Positions 63,599-64,000 of a stretch of 64,000 bases of DNA are shown here, piece by piece. The notes beneath the pieces are model-generated. The model made no database searches. It was not told where the DNA came from and saw only the letters and a program-made list of their open reading frames with translations. Origin of the DNA: Rhodanobacteraceae bacterium (GTDB lineage Bacteria; Pseudomonadota; Gammaproteobacteria; Xanthomonadales; SZUA-5); NCBI GenBank assembly GCA_016717705.1, contig JADKFD010000006.1:1-64000 (forward strand). The letters run 5' to 3'. Position 1 is the stretch's first letter. Every line of letters begins with the position of its first letter. The position numbers were made by a program, and so were the translations under genes.

Positions 63599-64000
63599 GT
63601 GAGCGCCCGCCGCGGCACCGCGCTCGAATCCATCGCATCTGGCGAGAGCGTCGTCGTCGGCAGCCATCGGGTGTTTGCCTGGGTGATGGCGGCAGCGGCG
63701 GCGCTGGTCGCGCTGTGGGCCTGGCGGTATGGCAAGACCTGGGCGTGGTGGCCGGCCGGGCTCAGCGCAGGCCTGGTCGTCATCGCCATCGTGAGGCCAG
63801 CACTGCTGGCGCCGTTGAACCGGCTGTGGATGCAACTGGGCCATCTGCTCGGCCGCATCGTCAGCCCGATCATCATGAGCCTGATCTTTTTCGGCGTGGT
63901 CACGCCGATTGCGATCATCGCCCGCTGGCGCGGAGTGGATCCGATGAAACGCCGTTTCGACCCAAAGGCGACGACCTATTGGATCGAACGCGAGCCGCCC
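63599..64000 (+). CDS. SxtJ-family membrane protein (5' part, cut by the window end)
   Basis: 134 residues are visible from a GTG at 63599 (VSARRGTALESIASGESVVVG). Two or three membrane helices (VFAWVMAAAAALVALWAW; WWPAGLSAGLVVIAIV; IIMSLIFFGVVTPIAIIARW) and the ending RGVDPMKRRFDPKATTYWIERE match the SxtJ family as I recall it, small inner-membrane proteins found with DUF5989 and carbamoyltransferase genes in surface-polysaccharide loci. A role in saxitoxin is not implied. The next genes lie outside the window. Confidence 0.75.
   Translation, partial: MSARRGTALESIASGESVVVGSHRVFAWVMAAAAALVALWAWRYGKTWAWWPAGLSAGLVVIAIVRPALLAPLNRLWMQLGHLLGRIVSPIIMSLIFFGVVTPIAIIARWRGVDPMKRRFDPKATTYWIEREPP

Noticed and set aside
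63599..64000. A saxitoxin biosynthesis cluster
   Set aside because: SxtJ is only a family name; nothing else in the window resembles sxt genes, and family members occur in many non-toxin loci.

Overview
High-GC DNA (roughly two-thirds G+C by eye) from a gammaproteobacterium, most likely of the order Xanthomonadales/Lysobacterales. The evidence is gene order. pilGHIJ-chpABC next to gshB-tonB-yqgE-ruvX-pyrR-pyrB-pyrC' is the arrangement I recall from Pseudomonas aeruginosa PA0401-PA0415, here without pilK. The run holA-nadD-rsfS-rlmH-maf-rng-yhdP, an OxyR with both redox cysteines, and REP-like GTGGGAGCGGG repeats fit the same group. No tRNA, rRNA, CRISPR array, transposase or phage gene was recognised.

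Layout. (1) 1-8.4 kb: c-di-GMP genes around aspS: a broken 7TM diguanylate cyclase, an Asp-box repeat secreted protein, aspS, an HD-GYP protein and a GGDEF-EAL protein. (2) 8.4-14 kb: a glyoxalase-like protein and a PycTM-type membrane protein, divergent from oxyR and an unknown coupled gene; then a PfkB sugar/nucleoside kinase coupled to a ketosteroid-isomerase-like protein, and a FecR-like periplasmic protein. (3) 14-21 kb, minus strand: an exopolysaccharide control and export block read cpsB-like phosphatase, wza-like exporter, Wzz/BY-kinase, J-domain membrane protein, TPR membrane protein. (4) 21-30.3 kb, minus: holA-nadD-rsfS-rlmH-maf-rng-yhdP housekeeping cluster. (5) 30.3-44.2 kb, minus: the Pil-Chp chemosensory operon controlling type IV pili, including a ~2,490-residue ChpA. 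(6) 44.5-54.7 kb: gshB-tonB, an inserted DUF1501/DUF1800 pair on the other strand, then yqgE-ruvX-pyrR-pyrB-pyrC'-lipoprotein. (7) 54.7-64 kb: TonB-dependent receptor, rubredoxin, an in-frame thiE-alr fusion, glnE carrying a 66-bp palindrome, gltX, REP repeats and the start of an SxtJ-family gene.

Many genes between 0-3.6 kb and 13.3-25 kb are broken by small indels, although the protein sequence stays conserved on both sides of each break. Several fit a lost C in a C run or a dinucleotide slip. This looks more like sequence error or very recent decay than old pseudogenes, and the affected entries say so. One change is not a simple indel: the BY-kinase lacks about 150 residues at a join that carries an in-frame stop.

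The points most worth following are the codon-aligned 66-bp palindrome in glnE, the ThiE-Alr fusion, the J-domain protein of the exopolysaccharide operon with its 24-residue repeats, the seven xDLDxMF motifs in ChpB, and the solitary PycTM protein opposite oxyR.
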